In this document: positions 50,909-59,879 of the stretch, piece by piece | Position numbering within the stretch: position 1 is the first letter of the stretch | Layout of the letters: each line of letters opens with the position of its first letter | Origin: JBIKVP01 sp044356745 | GTDB lineage: Bacteria; Pseudomonadota; Alphaproteobacteria; Rhizobiales; Beijerinckiaceae | Direction of reading: 5' to 3' | NCBI GenBank assembly: GCA_044356745.1 | Contig: JBIKVP010000001.1 | Span: 31,109-95,108 of the forward strand | DNA length: 64,000 bases | The notes under the pieces: generated by a model | The model's database searches: none | Told to the model about the DNA's origin: nothing | The model's input: the letters and a program-made list of their open reading frames with translations, nothing else | Made by a program: the position numbers and the translations under genes

Positions 50909-51517
50909 TTAAAACTTCAAACTCGCACCGCCGCGCAAAACATTAGCGGTAGGACTAATCTCAACAGGTCCAATGCTTGAATTGTAGCGGCTGTCACTGA
51001 AATTATAGTGTAAGAATTCACCGCGCACTGAAACCTGATGTGAGAGCTTCATTTCTGCGCCCGCACCCACAACCACGCCAGTGTGTGTACGTGTACTTTT
51101 GACAATCGCATCATCAAGCTGCGTGCCTGCACCTGCGATCCCTGCTGTGCCATAAATAAGCGCTCTATCCATCGCCACACCCGCACGTCCGCGAAAGCTT
51201 GATGTCCATTTCTGGCGATATTTGAGCGCAAGGCCGCGATGATCAATGCCTGAAGCTGTTGCATCTGCTTCAGCACCGAGCACAAGCTGGTCAATCTGAA
51301 AATTATAACCCACATGGGCTCCGCCCACGACACCCGATGTGTTCGAGCCAGCAGCATCACCAAACCCGCCCCCTGCATGAATACCCGCATAAAGGCCGCT
51401 CCAATCAGATGCGCCTCTTGGTAGCCCTGAGGATTGCGCCCGTGCAACGGCAGCCATTGTGAAAAGTAAGGCCAATGCCATAAGAGGTGTAATTAATTGA
51501 GCTTGATATTGTTTCAT
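50909..51517 (-). CDS. Outer membrane beta-barrel protein, Omp25/31-like
   Basis: A signal peptide ends AVARAQ at about 28, after which come DWSGLYAGIHAGGGFG, the typical start of Omp25/Omp31-like porins of Hyphomicrobiales, and alternating strands ending with the C-terminal Phe of GGASLKF that outer membrane assembly needs. The 202 residues would form an eight-stranded barrel. It may have a structural or adhesive role. Confidence 0.88.
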   Translation of the reverse strand: MKQYQAQLITPLMALALLFTMAAVARAQSSGLPRGASDWSGLYAGIHAGGGFGDAAGSNTSGVVGGAHVGYNFQIDQLVLGAEADATASGIDHRGLALKYRQKWTSSFRGRAGVAMDRALIYGTAGIAGAGTQLDDAIVKSTRTHTGVVVGAGAEMKLSHQVSVRGEFLHYNFSDSRYNSSIGPVEISPTANVLRGGASLKF

Positions 51518-51744
51518 TGCTTTTACTCACATTTTTACGCCAAAGTGATTTCAAGAAACCACGTCAAAAAAAGATTTAAGGCCTCTCCAGTTTATTCATG
51601 TTGTTTGGAGTGACGATAATTTGATAGATTACATCAAGCAATGATCAAGGTTAACCCATTATTTCATAAAGTTTTTGCTAAAGATAATAAAGTATAAATA
51701 TTTAATTTAGTCATGCTTTATTAAATATATCTGTAAACGATTTA

Positions 51745-52911
51745 TTAACTATACGATTTAAGAGCAAGGGACCACTCTTCAAGAACTTGGAAATCCCTTT
51801 CCAAAGCAAAATATTGCTCATAAAAAACATGAAAGCGCTCAAATGGACATATGCGCGAGAGTGCCCAAATGCACGCGCCTCGTATAAGGGGTGAAGGATC
51901 CATCAAAAGCGCATCAAGAGCAGCTTCGTAAATAGGATCAGCAGTATTCCCGATTGCAATAAGCACATTCCGAATGAAACGCTCACGACCCGTACGCTTA
52001 ATAGGTGTACCTGCGAATAGGGTGCGAAACGCGCCATCATCAAGCGTAACAAGTTCTTTTAAAGGCAATTCACGCAGATGATCATGTAACATTAAACGGG
52101 CATGGCGTGCTTCTTGAGCAAATTTATTCCATGGGCATACAGCTAAACAATCATCACAGCCAAAAATGCGATTACCGATGAATGGACGTAAATCACGCGC
52201 GATAGAGCCTTTATGCTCAATCGTGAGATAAGCAATGCACCGTGATGAGTCGAGCACATAAGGTTCCGCAAAAGCATGCGTTGGGCAAATGGTTAGACAT
52301 TTTGTACACGAGCCACAATGATCGATTTCAGGAACGTCTGTTGTTAAGTGAGCGGTCGTGTAAATTGCCCCCAAAAAAAGCCAATTGCCATAATCACGTG
52401 ATACCAGAACCGTGTGTTTGCCCTGCCAGCCAAGCCCAGCGGCTTGGGCAAGCGCTTTTTCCATCACAGGTGCTGTATCAACAAAGACCTTCACACCTGC
52501 CCCACACGTATGAACAAACCATTGTGCAAGCTGTTTAAGTTGCCCCTTGATCACATCATGATAATCGCGCCGCCGAGCGTAGGTTGCGATAGCAGCATGG
52601 TGCAATTTTTCAAGAGCATGAAGCGGATTATCATCCGGCGCATAATTAACGCCTAGCATGATGATTGAATTGACGTCAGGCCATAATATCGCTGGATTGG
52701 CACGCTGTTCAGCGCGTGTATGCATCCAATCCATATCAGCAGCAAAACCTTTATGAAGCCAATCCTGAAGGCGTTTTGGCGCATCAGGAATTGCAAAGGG
52801 AGATGTAATGCCAATCGAGTCAAAACCAATGAAGCGTGCTTTTTCTTTAAGTGCATGTGTTAAATGTTGAGTGCTAAGAGAGGGCATATTGGATCCCTTA
52901 TAAACACTCAT
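51745..52911 (-). CDS. queG: Epoxyqueuosine reductase
   Basis: QueG reduces epoxyqueuosine to queuosine in tRNA, with cobalamin and two 4Fe-4S clusters. The clusters are in CGSCTKCLTICPTHAF and CDDCLAVCPWNKFA, and FVDTAPVMEKALAQAAGLGWQGKHT is diagnostic. At 388 residues it has a HEAT-like C-terminus. It overlaps the plsC stop by 4 bases and belongs to the minus-strand run that begins with sctQ. Confidence 0.95.
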   Translation of the reverse strand: MSVYKGSNMPSLSTQHLTHALKEKARFIGFDSIGITSPFAIPDAPKRLQDWLHKGFAADMDWMHTRAEQRANPAILWPDVNSIIMLGVNYAPDDNPLHALEKLHHAAIATYARRRDYHDVIKGQLKQLAQWFVHTCGAGVKVFVDTAPVMEKALAQAAGLGWQGKHTVLVSRDYGNWLFLGAIYTTAHLTTDVPEIDHCGSCTKCLTICPTHAFAEPYVLDSSRCIAYLTIEHKGSIARDLRPFIGNRIFGCDDCLAVCPWNKFAQEARHARLMLHDHLRELPLKELVTLDDGAFRTLFAGTPIKRTGRERFIRNVLIAIGNTADPIYEAALDALLMDPSPLIRGACIWALSRICPFERFHVFYEQYFALERDFQVLEEWSLALKSYS

Positions 52912-53675
52912 GATGTTGGAGGAGTGAGCGCATCATCAGAAAGAAAGCCACGGCCTTCGATGATCAACGCTTGTGTTGTCGTTTCAATAGTCTCTTGAAG
53001 TTGCGTTAAAAACACATTTTTGTTTAATCCCGCAGGGATGAGCGACATGCATTGCGCAATAATTGTCCCAGGACGACGTAAAAAGCGACGGCGCGGCCAA
53101 AACAACCCTGCATTTAGTGCGATGGGGAGCACAGGCGTACGCACATTATGATAAAGATGAACAATGCCATATTTATAGACCGCAGGTGCATCAGGCGCAC
53201 GACGCGTACCTTCAGGAAAAATGATGATCTGATATCCCTCTTGAAGCGCCCTTTTAACATCATCATTGAGCTTCTTGAGAATTTTTGAGCCTTTTTGACG
53301 ATCAATAGGGATCATACCCAATTTTTTAAGATACCAGCCAAACAGCGGAATCCACATCAACTCACGTTTAAGAATAAAAATAGCGCGATCAAAAATAAGA
53401 AAAAGGGCGAAGGTCTCCCACATCGACTGATGTTTGGCAGCGACAAGAAGCCCCCCTTGAGGAATATAATCCACCCCCCGAAACACACTGTGTGTGCCTG
53501 CAATAATGCGCAATAAAAAAAGCGCTGATCTCGCCCATGCACGCGTAATTGCACGTAGATAACGCTTTGGCATCACTAAAGAAGGGAGCGCCAAGATCAT
53601 CCAAACAATCAAATTCATGTAAAAGAGCGTATTAAAAGTGAGGGATCGCACGATGAGCATAGGGTTCAAGCCCAC
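52908..53675 (-). CDS. plsC: 1-acyl-glycerol-3-phosphate acyltransferase
   Basis: PlsC adds the second acyl chain to form phosphatidic acid at the inner membrane. The catalytic HX4E variant of the HX4D motif is in AAKHQSMWETF, the substrate motif is FPEGTRR, and an N-terminal helix anchors the protein. Length 255. It directly abuts the YdcF gene (stop 53676). Confidence 0.92.
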   Translation of the reverse strand: MGLNPMLIVRSLTFNTLFYMNLIVWMILALPSLVMPKRYLRAITRAWARSALFLLRIIAGTHSVFRGVDYIPQGGLLVAAKHQSMWETFALFLIFDRAIFILKRELMWIPLFGWYLKKLGMIPIDRQKGSKILKKLNDDVKRALQEGYQIIIFPEGTRRAPDAPAVYKYGIVHLYHNVRTPVLPIALNAGLFWPRRRFLRRPGTIIAQCMSLIPAGLNKNVFLTQLQETIETTTQALIIEGRGFLSDDALTPPTS

Positions 53676-54335
53676 TTACAGTTTTGGAGGGGTTTCATAA
53701 ACAGGCTTACGCCCACCCGATGTGAGAACACTCAGATAAGAGCTTTCCGGATCACTTTCAAACACCATTCGCGACTTTGCCGTAAGAAATTTCACATATT
53801 CAATGAGAAAAAGTCGCGTACGTGTTATCATACTCATAAAATAATGATCTTGATCGCTCGCCGCAATCACGGAAAACGGCACAAGCTGCGTATGCGGCAT
53901 CGCGTGAGAAAGCTCAAGCAGCGCGCGAGGCATATGATAATTTGAAGTGACAACAATCAGGGATGAAAACTGATGATTTTTAACCCAGCGGCGTGTTTCA
54001 ATGGCATTTCCGATCGTATTACGAGCAAGATAATCAAGATCAACACAGCAATTATACCAGATTTTCAAATCAGGAGTCGCCTTGATCAACTCATCTTGCG
54101 TGTTGCGAGGATGCACCCCTGAAATAAGCAGACGCTTACCCTTATTTGATGCCAGTAAATCAACAGCATCGGAAATACGCTGCGTGCCACCTGTAAGAAC
54201 CACAATCCCGTCCGCCCGAATAGCAGGAGGAATTTCCGTATGCGTAATGCCGCCCAAAAAAATACCCAACCCGATCAGGAATGCCCCCATCAGGAAACTG
54301 GCTAAAAAAATGAAGACCGCGATCAAAGATTTCAC
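53676..54335 (-). CDS. YdcF/SanA (DUF218) family membrane protein
   Basis: One N-terminal membrane segment (residues 4-28) is followed by the DUF218 domain: DGIVVLTGGTQRISDAVDLLASNKGKRLLISG, LVVTSNYHMPRALLEL. Relatives such as ElyC and SanA affect the cell envelope; the reaction is unknown. It begins 29 bases after sctU and is followed without a gap by plsC, so it may be read from the same transcript as the secretion genes. Confidence 0.88.
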   Translation of the reverse strand: MKSLIAVFIFLASFLMGAFLIGLGIFLGGITHTEIPPAIRADGIVVLTGGTQRISDAVDLLASNKGKRLLISGVHPRNTQDELIKATPDLKIWYNCCVDLDYLARNTIGNAIETRRWVKNHQFSSLIVVTSNYHMPRALLELSHAMPHTQLVPFSVIAASDQDHYFMSMITRTRLFLIEYVKFLTAKSRMVFESDPESSYLSVLTSGGRKPVYETPPKL

Positions 54336-54364
54336 AATAACTCCAAAATAGTGCGTTCAATACA

Positions 54365-55414
54365 TTAGCGCTTCACAAGTCCAAGCTGCATAAGCGCACG
54401 TGCCACTGTCGAGAAGGTTTCTTTGGGGATTGCATTCCCAACACGTCCCTTCTCATAAAGCTCAGCAGCAAGCGCAGGATCATCAAAAAATGGTATTTTG
54501 CTTTCCTTGGCACGCCTTTCAATTTCAATAGCACTTTCCCCTGTTCCGCGTGCAGCCACAATAGGAACCCCAAGCAGATCAGGTTTGTAACTGATTGCAA
54601 GAACATTACCGTCTTTTGTCTTGAACACAACAGACGCATTATTGATCCCCACAAGTCCTGCCGTCTGCTGATTTTCCTGTCGAATGCGGTTGCGGGCACG
54701 TCTAACATCAGGAGAGCCAGAATCCTCTTTTTGCTCCTGTTTCATTTCCGTGAGGGTCATCATCTGGTCTTTGTTAAATTTCCAGCGCGTAATCACAAAA
54801 TCAAGCACAGCACTTAAAAAAAGCATGAGCATCCCGATAATGATGATTTTAAGAGTGATCACCGCCAGTACTTCATAAACACACGGCAGACCGCATGTCG
54901 GCGACCAGAAAGCATCATTCACGTGCTTTCGGTTAACCACCCAAACAATAATAAAAAAAACAGGAATTTTTATAATCCCGCGGATTAATCGCAAAAAAGC
55001 ATCAAGTGTAAACATATTCTTGAAGCCATTGGCGGGATTAAACTGCGAAAAATTGGGCGGACGCATATGAAACAAAAAGCCGCCTGTATCAATCATGGTC
55101 GCGACAACGACAGAAATAAAAACAATCAAGAAAAACGGAAATAGAATATCAAATGTGATCTGAATCGTCATTGTCATGGCGATAGCGACCCGTGTTTCAA
55201 AATCACGCGGTTGCATTAAAGGAATATCGCGAACCAAGATGGCAAGGCGACCAAAAATTTCATCTCTCGCCACAATGAAATAAATCAATAATACAAGAAG
55301 CGATATTGCCCCTGTAATCTCCTGACTGCGCGGAATTTGTCCTTCATCGCGCAGTTTGCGCAATTTTTTAGAGGAAGGCTCAAACACCTTTTCTTCGGCA
55401 CTATCATCAGCCAT
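54365..55414 (-). CDS. sctU: Type III secretion export switch protein SctU lacking the NPTH autocleavage motif
   Basis: SctU/FlhB proteins have four membrane helices (here about 35-210) and a cytosolic domain that normally cleaves itself at N-PTH to switch substrate class. This protein aligns well: KKLRKLRDEGQIPRSQEI at 16-33, FKNMFTLDAF, and the linker DSGSPDVRRARNR. In the cytosolic domain ASVVFKTKDG (260-269) aligns without a gap with the usual D-V-V-V-x-NPTH strand, and the next 21 residues to VAARG also align, so NPTH is replaced by TKDG. No NPTH occurs elsewhere. Length 349 is normal. The SctT context supports the injectisome assignment. Confidence 0.87.
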   Translation of the reverse strand: MADDSAEEKVFEPSSKKLRKLRDEGQIPRSQEITGAISLLVLLIYFIVARDEIFGRLAILVRDIPLMQPRDFETRVAIAMTMTIQITFDILFPFFLIVFISVVVATMIDTGGFLFHMRPPNFSQFNPANGFKNMFTLDAFLRLIRGIIKIPVFFIIVWVVNRKHVNDAFWSPTCGLPCVYEVLAVITLKIIIIGMLMLFLSAVLDFVITRWKFNKDQMMTLTEMKQEQKEDSGSPDVRRARNRIRQENQQTAGLVGINNASVVFKTKDGNVLAISYKPDLLGVPIVAARGTGESAIEIERRAKESKIPFFDDPALAAELYEKGRVGNAIPKETFSTVARALMQLGLVKR

Positions 55415-55562
55415 GGCGCATTTCTAAAGCATTGATGATTAAGTGAAACCCACGCTCAACGTTCTCATGTGTTTGCATTTTATTCACTGACGTAGCCCTT
55501 CCAGTCACGCGAACCGATGATCACTTCGCTTAAAAATGCTGTCATTCGTGTCATTGTGGTGG

Positions 55563-56381
55563 TCAGAAGCCTTTGACCCCAAGATAACTTCTTAAAAACG
55601 CAACCATTGTTTGCCAGTCTCCCTTGACGTATTGCACGAGAAACATGCCGTAAAGCGGAATCATGAGGCCAACCATCATATTTTTGATGGCATTCGACAT
55701 ATCTGAAAGCTGAATGCCCGGTGCAAGTCGATTCGCAATCGCAAGCGCTAAATCAAGTGCAAACATCAAAATTAAAGCAGGACCACCAACCACCATACCG
55801 ATAACAAAAATCAGCGTCATCATCTTACCCACAATAATGAGGGCATCAAGGTCAACAGGTGGCGCCATCTCATGTACAGGCCAGAATTTATAACTATCAT
55901 ACATCAACTGAACAACTGCGAATAAACCACCCGCAATCACGAAAATTGATAATCCTGATAAGAGTAAAATTGTCCCCGTTGTAGTCACTTCCTGCGCGTT
56001 AACAGGATCGGTTTGGTTTTGTTGTGTTGAACCGCGCTCAGCATCAATGAGATCGCCCGCGGTTTGAATGCCCCAAAACGGAATTCCAAGCAAAAGTCCC
56101 ATTCCAAGCCCTATGATACCCTCTTTGACGAAGATCATCATCAATAAAGGCGTTCGTTGAGGCTCAAGCAAGAAGGCAACCTGATCTTGCAAAGCAATGG
56201 CAATCGGGAATGAAATGGCAAGAGAGAACATCGCCCTTGTCTGCCCTTGAATACGCGCCCACGAAAACAAAGGGAAAAGCGTCATAAAACCAAACATCCG
56301 CGCTTGAACAAGTGAAAGTGCAAGCAGAAACGGCTCATACTTTGTAATCAATTCTGCTAAAATTGTGTAGTTTAACTCCAT
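55563..56381 (-). CDS. sctT: Type III secretion export apparatus protein SctT
   Basis: SctT is the apical membrane protein of the export pore formed with SctR and SctS. Six to eight hydrophobic segments are seen over 272 residues. FWGIQTAGDLIDAERGS at 102-118 is the injectisome signature (GDLID..RG), whereas flagellar FliR has a GQLIGLQMG-type sequence there. It starts 29 bases after sctS. The 148 bases between it and sctU contain nothing I can name. Confidence 0.88.
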   Translation of the reverse strand: MELNYTILAELITKYEPFLLALSLVQARMFGFMTLFPLFSWARIQGQTRAMFSLAISFPIAIALQDQVAFLLEPQRTPLLMMIFVKEGIIGLGMGLLLGIPFWGIQTAGDLIDAERGSTQQNQTDPVNAQEVTTTGTILLLSGLSIFVIAGGLFAVVQLMYDSYKFWPVHEMAPPVDLDALIIVGKMMTLIFVIGMVVGGPALILMFALDLALAIANRLAPGIQLSDMSNAIKNMMVGLMIPLYGMFLVQYVKGDWQTMVAFLRSYLGVKGF

Positions 56382-56410
56382 GGGCTAGCGCACCCTCTGT
56401 CGTGAGCCAC

Positions 56411-56680
56411 TCATCGCGTCATCAAATGAAAAGATGAAAAAACCTGCCGTGTATGTTCATAAAGGGGATAGGATAGTGTTTGCCCCATCGCCAAATAAAC
56501 ACCCAAAATGACAATGACTTTCACCATCGCAGGGAGTGTTTGATCTTGAATTTGCGTCGCGGCTTGCAAAATCGCAAGCACAACCCCGACGAGCACAGCG
56601 ATCGCCACAGGAATACCCGCCAAAATCGCACCTGCACGAAAATTGCTATAGATCTCGTTACTGAGAACAATGTAATTCAT
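56411..56680 (-). CDS. sctS: Type III secretion export apparatus protein SctS
   Basis: This 89-residue two-helix protein has QAATQIQDQTLP at 39-50, the SctS form; flagellar FliQ usually has QAATQINEQTL. Four copies would surround the SctR/SctT pore. ATG 56678-56680 is chosen by conservation (MNYIVLSNEIYSNF) and an AAGGAAA before it; the longer frame is unconserved. Confidence 0.87.
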   Translation of the reverse strand: MNYIVLSNEIYSNFRAGAILAGIPVAIAVLVGVVLAILQAATQIQDQTLPAMVKVIVILGVYLAMGQTLSYPLYEHTRQVFSSFHLMTR

Positions 56681-56703
56681 AGCGTTTTCCTTTAAAATGA
56701 CCC

Positions 56704-57357
56704 TCACGCATAACTCAGCACAAGCCCTTGAAGCAAACGCGACCACCCATCAACAACAATAAACAACAACAACTTAAGCGGCGTAGAAATAACCGTAGGA
56801 GAAAGAGAGTTCACTCCCATTGCGACAATCACCACACTGATGACAAAGTCGACAACTAAAAATGGTAGATAAAGCAAAAAGCCGATTTCAAAAGCACGGG
56901 TCAGCTCAGAGACGAGAAAAGACGGCAAAAGAATGATAAAATCCTTATCCGTCACAGGCCCCATATTTTTATTTTTCCAAATCTCGTCTGTCGTTTCGAC
57001 AAAGAATTTTCGTGCTTCAGGACGAGCATGACGATCTAAAAATGTGAAGATTGGTTTATAGGCTTCTTTGGCAACACGCTCATAATCTTCAACAGTCTGA
57101 AAAGTTTGTTTAGGATCAGTCACAACCGTGTAAACATCTTTAATCACCGGAGCCATAATGAAAATCGTCAGAACAAAAGCGATCGTCGCAAGCACGTTAC
57201 CGGGAGGGGTTTGCTGAATACCAAGCGCATTGCGCACCAAAAAAAGCACAATCGAAATTTTGGCATAAGACGTGCCCATAAGCACAAAAACAGGTAAAGC
57301 AGCCAGAACCGCTGACAGCAGAAACAGTGTAAAAAACGTTGGCGCCGACCCTGTCAT
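56704..57357 (-). CDS. sctR: Type III secretion export apparatus protein SctR
   Basis: SctR forms five subunits of the export pore. At 217 residues without a cleavable signal it has the size of SctR rather than FliP (about 245). TSYAKISIVLFLVRNALGIQQTPPGN at 29-54 and the C-terminal VDGWSRLLQGLVLSY are injectisome forms. A 70-residue periplasmic part lies at about 80-155. The start codon follows sctQ after 100 bases. Confidence 0.88.
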   Translation of the reverse strand: MTGSAPTFFTLFLLSAVLAALPVFVLMGTSYAKISIVLFLVRNALGIQQTPPGNVLATIAFVLTIFIMAPVIKDVYTVVTDPKQTFQTVEDYERVAKEAYKPIFTFLDRHARPEARKFFVETTDEIWKNKNMGPVTDKDFIILLPSFLVSELTRAFEIGFLLYLPFLVVDFVISVVIVAMGVNSLSPTVISTPLKLLLFIVVDGWSRLLQGLVLSYA

Positions 57358-57457
57358 AATTTATATTTCTTCATGCTATTGCACGATTTTACCAAAAAAA
57401 GCGATCTTCATATTCCGTGTAAATAACACATGCTTGATGGCATCGTACTCGGATCCA

Positions 57458-58561
57458 TCATGTTGCAATTTGAATAACACGCACACCAATTGAGTCGGCA
57501 ATACGCACCAACTCCCCAGAGCCGATACGTCGTCCACCCGAAATAATATCAACTTCCTGAGAAAGTGGACGTCCCAGATCAAAAACATAACCTTGCCCCA
57601 ACGTTTCAATTTCATTGACGCTAAGCGTCACACGCCCAAGTTCAAAAACCACATGCACGGGAACATCCTTTACTGTGCCAAAAGGCGGCGCATTGTCATC
57701 GGCAAATCCACTGTTCACTTCAGCCCCCATCGTAAATGGCATCGTGTTGGCATCAGCACGTCGCAGAAGTGGCCCGTCAAGGATCGGACGCAAATTCTGC
57801 CATGTGCAGGTTTGTACAAACTGCTCACCAACGACAGCAGCCACTTTTTGATACGTGATGTAGGTTCCATCAAGAATGATTCCCGCGCCAACATCAAGCA
57901 GAGCCATATCTGACAGGCTAAAGGATGAATAACCAGCACGTAGCGATACAGGGATTGTTAAATCAACTGGGCGTTTGCGATCAGGCTCCATCGCATTAAT
58001 GCTTTGGCTGATTGTTACTTTGTCAATAGGCGAGACGTTGACAGCCATTGGAAAGGGCGTCGACTCATTAAAAGCCACAGCAAATGTAAAATCGGCAGGA
58101 AGACGCAAAGGCGTTGGACAAATCACTTCACCCAAACGCACAGGAGCCTGAAGCAAACCTTCAAGCGCTTTAATTGCTGGAGTGAAGATATATTCAAGAA
58201 TAATGGCGCGTAAACGTGGCTCTAAACCATCAAAAGGCAAATCCGGAAAACGCTCTCCTGCGATACGCAACAAAATATCTATCGGAAGTGAAACCATCGC
58301 CAAACGATCAGAGATCACCACTTCAAGACGTGCCCAGCTCCCTGTCCACTGTTTCACAAGATAAGGAGGCAAGGGCCATACCGCCAGCGATCCTGCCCCT
58401 GAATCAAGCTTTGCGGGCAAGCGTCTGCGTGCAAGAATATTCCCTTGTGTCCATTCAGTTTTATTGATGAGCGGGAATTCAGGTGTCGAAGCAAGAACTT
58501 GCAGACGCTGTTGCGCCGCTTGAATATCTTGCTGCGGTGTTGTTTCAACGCCCTGATCCAT
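57458..58561 (-). CDS. sctQ: Type III secretion C-ring protein SctQ
   Basis: The 367-residue protein has two SpoA domains at about 195-265 (RPVDLTIPVSLRAGYSSF, LLDVGAGIIL) and 297-367 (VPVHVVFELGRVTLSVNEI, VDIISGGRRIGSGELVRIADSIGVRV). This two-SpoA layout fits SctQ, which forms the cytosolic sorting platform. FliM would have an N-terminal CheY-binding LSQxEIDALL motif and FliN would be much shorter; neither applies. Internal starts near residues 278-282 could give a short SctQ-C form, but I see no clear ribosome-binding site. It heads the sctQRSTU unit. Confidence 0.82.
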   Translation of the reverse strand: MDQGVETTPQQDIQAAQQRLQVLASTPEFPLINKTEWTQGNILARRRLPAKLDSGAGSLAVWPLPPYLVKQWTGSWARLEVVISDRLAMVSLPIDILLRIAGERFPDLPFDGLEPRLRAIILEYIFTPAIKALEGLLQAPVRLGEVICPTPLRLPADFTFAVAFNESTPFPMAVNVSPIDKVTISQSINAMEPDRKRPVDLTIPVSLRAGYSSFSLSDMALLDVGAGIILDGTYITYQKVAAVVGEQFVQTCTWQNLRPILDGPLLRRADANTMPFTMGAEVNSGFADDNAPPFGTVKDVPVHVVFELGRVTLSVNEIETLGQGYVFDLGRPLSQEVDIISGGRRIGSGELVRIADSIGVRVIQIAT

Positions 58562-58590
58562 TGTGATTCCATAAGCGACAGGCGCGAAGG

Positions 58591-58632
58591 TAAAGCATCA
58601 TCCAAAAACTCTAAGCGGTTTTTTGACCCGAA
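58591..58632 (+). repeat. Dispersed repeat, copy 3
   Basis: TAAAGCATCATCCAAAAAC then TCTAAGCGGTTTTTTGAC, followed by CCGAAGGGCCGCGAAGC, a piece also found inside copy 4. Confidence 0.5.
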
Positions 58633-58792
58633 GGGCCGCGAAGCGAATAAACGATCTTATAAAATACAAATTGAGATCACGATATGATTCTCATGAAGAG
58701 CATCACGATCTCAATACGCTGTAAAGCATTTTTGAGCTGACGTGAATCATGAAAATGGGCTTTCCGTTTGTTTTACGCGTATGTTTTTGAAG

Positions 58793-58845
58793 CAAAACCA
58801 CCTACACTTTTACGATCCGAAGGGCAGCGTAGCAAAACATGCTTT
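58793..58845 (-). repeat. Dispersed repeat, copy 4, with an 18-base insertion
   Basis: On the minus strand AAAGCATGTTTTGC, an inserted piece resembling the CCGAAGGGC-GCG-AGC of copy 3, then TCGTAAAAGTGTAGGTGGTTTTG. Confidence 0.5.
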
Positions 58846-58866
58846 TTATTCTCAAGCATGTTTCAG

Positions 58867-58901
58867 CGTAAAACCGCTTACACTTTTACGAAACATGCTT
58901 T
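58867..58901 (-). repeat. Dispersed repeat, copy 5
   Basis: On the minus strand AAAGCATGTTTCGTAAAAG then TGTAAGCGGTTTTACG, a close match to copies 2 and 6. Confidence 0.6.
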
Positions 58902-58944
58902 ACAGAAAAGCATCACACTTTTTTGATACGTTTTGATTGCACTT

Positions 58945-59754
58945 ATGCTGACATCAGCTCCGCCCCCTTATCCTGATTTTACCTCTGCGACACCTCATGC
59001 GCCGAAAGATCGCGACATGTTTGAAACAGGGGCAGGGATACTTGCGGTTAAAGGTCTCAAGAAAAGTTATCGCGCCAGAACAGTGGTTCATGATGCTGCT
59101 CTTCATGTGCGCAATGGTGAAGCGGTAGGACTACTTGGCCCCAATGGCGCGGGTAAAACCACGATTTTTTATATGATTACGGGGCTTGTTGCCGCTGATT
59201 GCGGGGTCATTAATCTCAATGGTCATGATATCACGCATTTACCAATGTATCGTCGTGCGCGTTTAGGGATTGGTTATCTGCCTCAGGAAGCATCTATTTT
59301 TCGGGGTCTCAACGTCGAAGATAATATCCGTGCCGTTCTTGAAGTCGCCGAACCCAACCGCAAAAAGCGTGAAATGCAACTAGATTCACTGCTTGAAGAA
59401 TTTAATATCACGCGCCTTCGAAAATCACCTTCCATTGCCCTTTCAGGTGGTGAGCGTCGCCGCTGCGAGATTGCACGTGCTCTTGCAAGCCAACCAAGCT
59501 TTATGCTGCTTGATGAGCCTTTTGCTGGCATTGATCCCATTGCAGTGGGTGACATTCAAAATCTTGTGCGACATCTGACCAAGCGCGGTATTGGGGTTCT
59601 CATCACGGATCACAATGTGCGCGAAACATTAGGCTTGATCGACCGCGCTTATATCATTCACTCTGGGCGCGTGCTAACCGAAGGCACACCCGATGAAATC
59701 GTTGCGAATGAAGATGTACGCCGCCTTTATTTAGGTGAAGATTTCCGCTTGTAA
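58945..59754 (+). CDS. lptB: Lipopolysaccharide export ATPase
   Basis: LptB powers extraction of LPS from the inner membrane with LptFG. Walker A GPNGAGKT, the Q-loop YLPQEASIF, the signature LSGGERRR and Walker B FMLLDEPFAGIDP are complete. ATG 58945 gives 269 residues with an extra N-terminal 30; Met at 59017 (MFETG) is an alternative start closer to the family norm. lptA and lptC upstream and rpoN downstream, its usual partners, are absent. Confidence 0.93.
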   Translation: MLTSAPPPYPDFTSATPHAPKDRDMFETGAGILAVKGLKKSYRARTVVHDAALHVRNGEAVGLLGPNGAGKTTIFYMITGLVAADCGVINLNGHDITHLPMYRRARLGIGYLPQEASIFRGLNVEDNIRAVLEVAEPNRKKREMQLDSLLEEFNITRLRKSPSIALSGGERRRCEIARALASQPSFMLLDEPFAGIDPIAVGDIQNLVRHLTKRGIGVLITDHNVRETLGLIDRAYIIHSGRVLTEGTPDEIVANEDVRRLYLGEDFRL

Positions 59755-59879
59755 GCCCTTGATAAAAAAGCTCTTATCTAATTTGCATAGTATGCACATT
59801 AAAGTGCGCGGCGATACTACAACACAAAAATCTCAATCACACGTTCAGATCGTTGAGTTTGAATGCAACCGATTATATA

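Larger units (their letters stand above)
58562..58944. other. 383-base gap between sctQ and lptB with repeats
   Basis: No gene is supported here. The gap must hold the divergent promoters of sctQ and lptB. Three copies of the dispersed GCATG/AAAAGTG/GGTTTT repeat occupy much of it (58591, 58793, 58867). Confidence 0.6.

Noticed and set aside
54365..58561. Reading these genes as flagellar fliM, fliP, fliQ, fliR and flhB
   Set aside because: The SctR, SctS, SctT and SctQ signatures are of the injectisome type, no flagellar rod, hook or motor genes are nearby, and SctQ lacks the CheY-binding motif.
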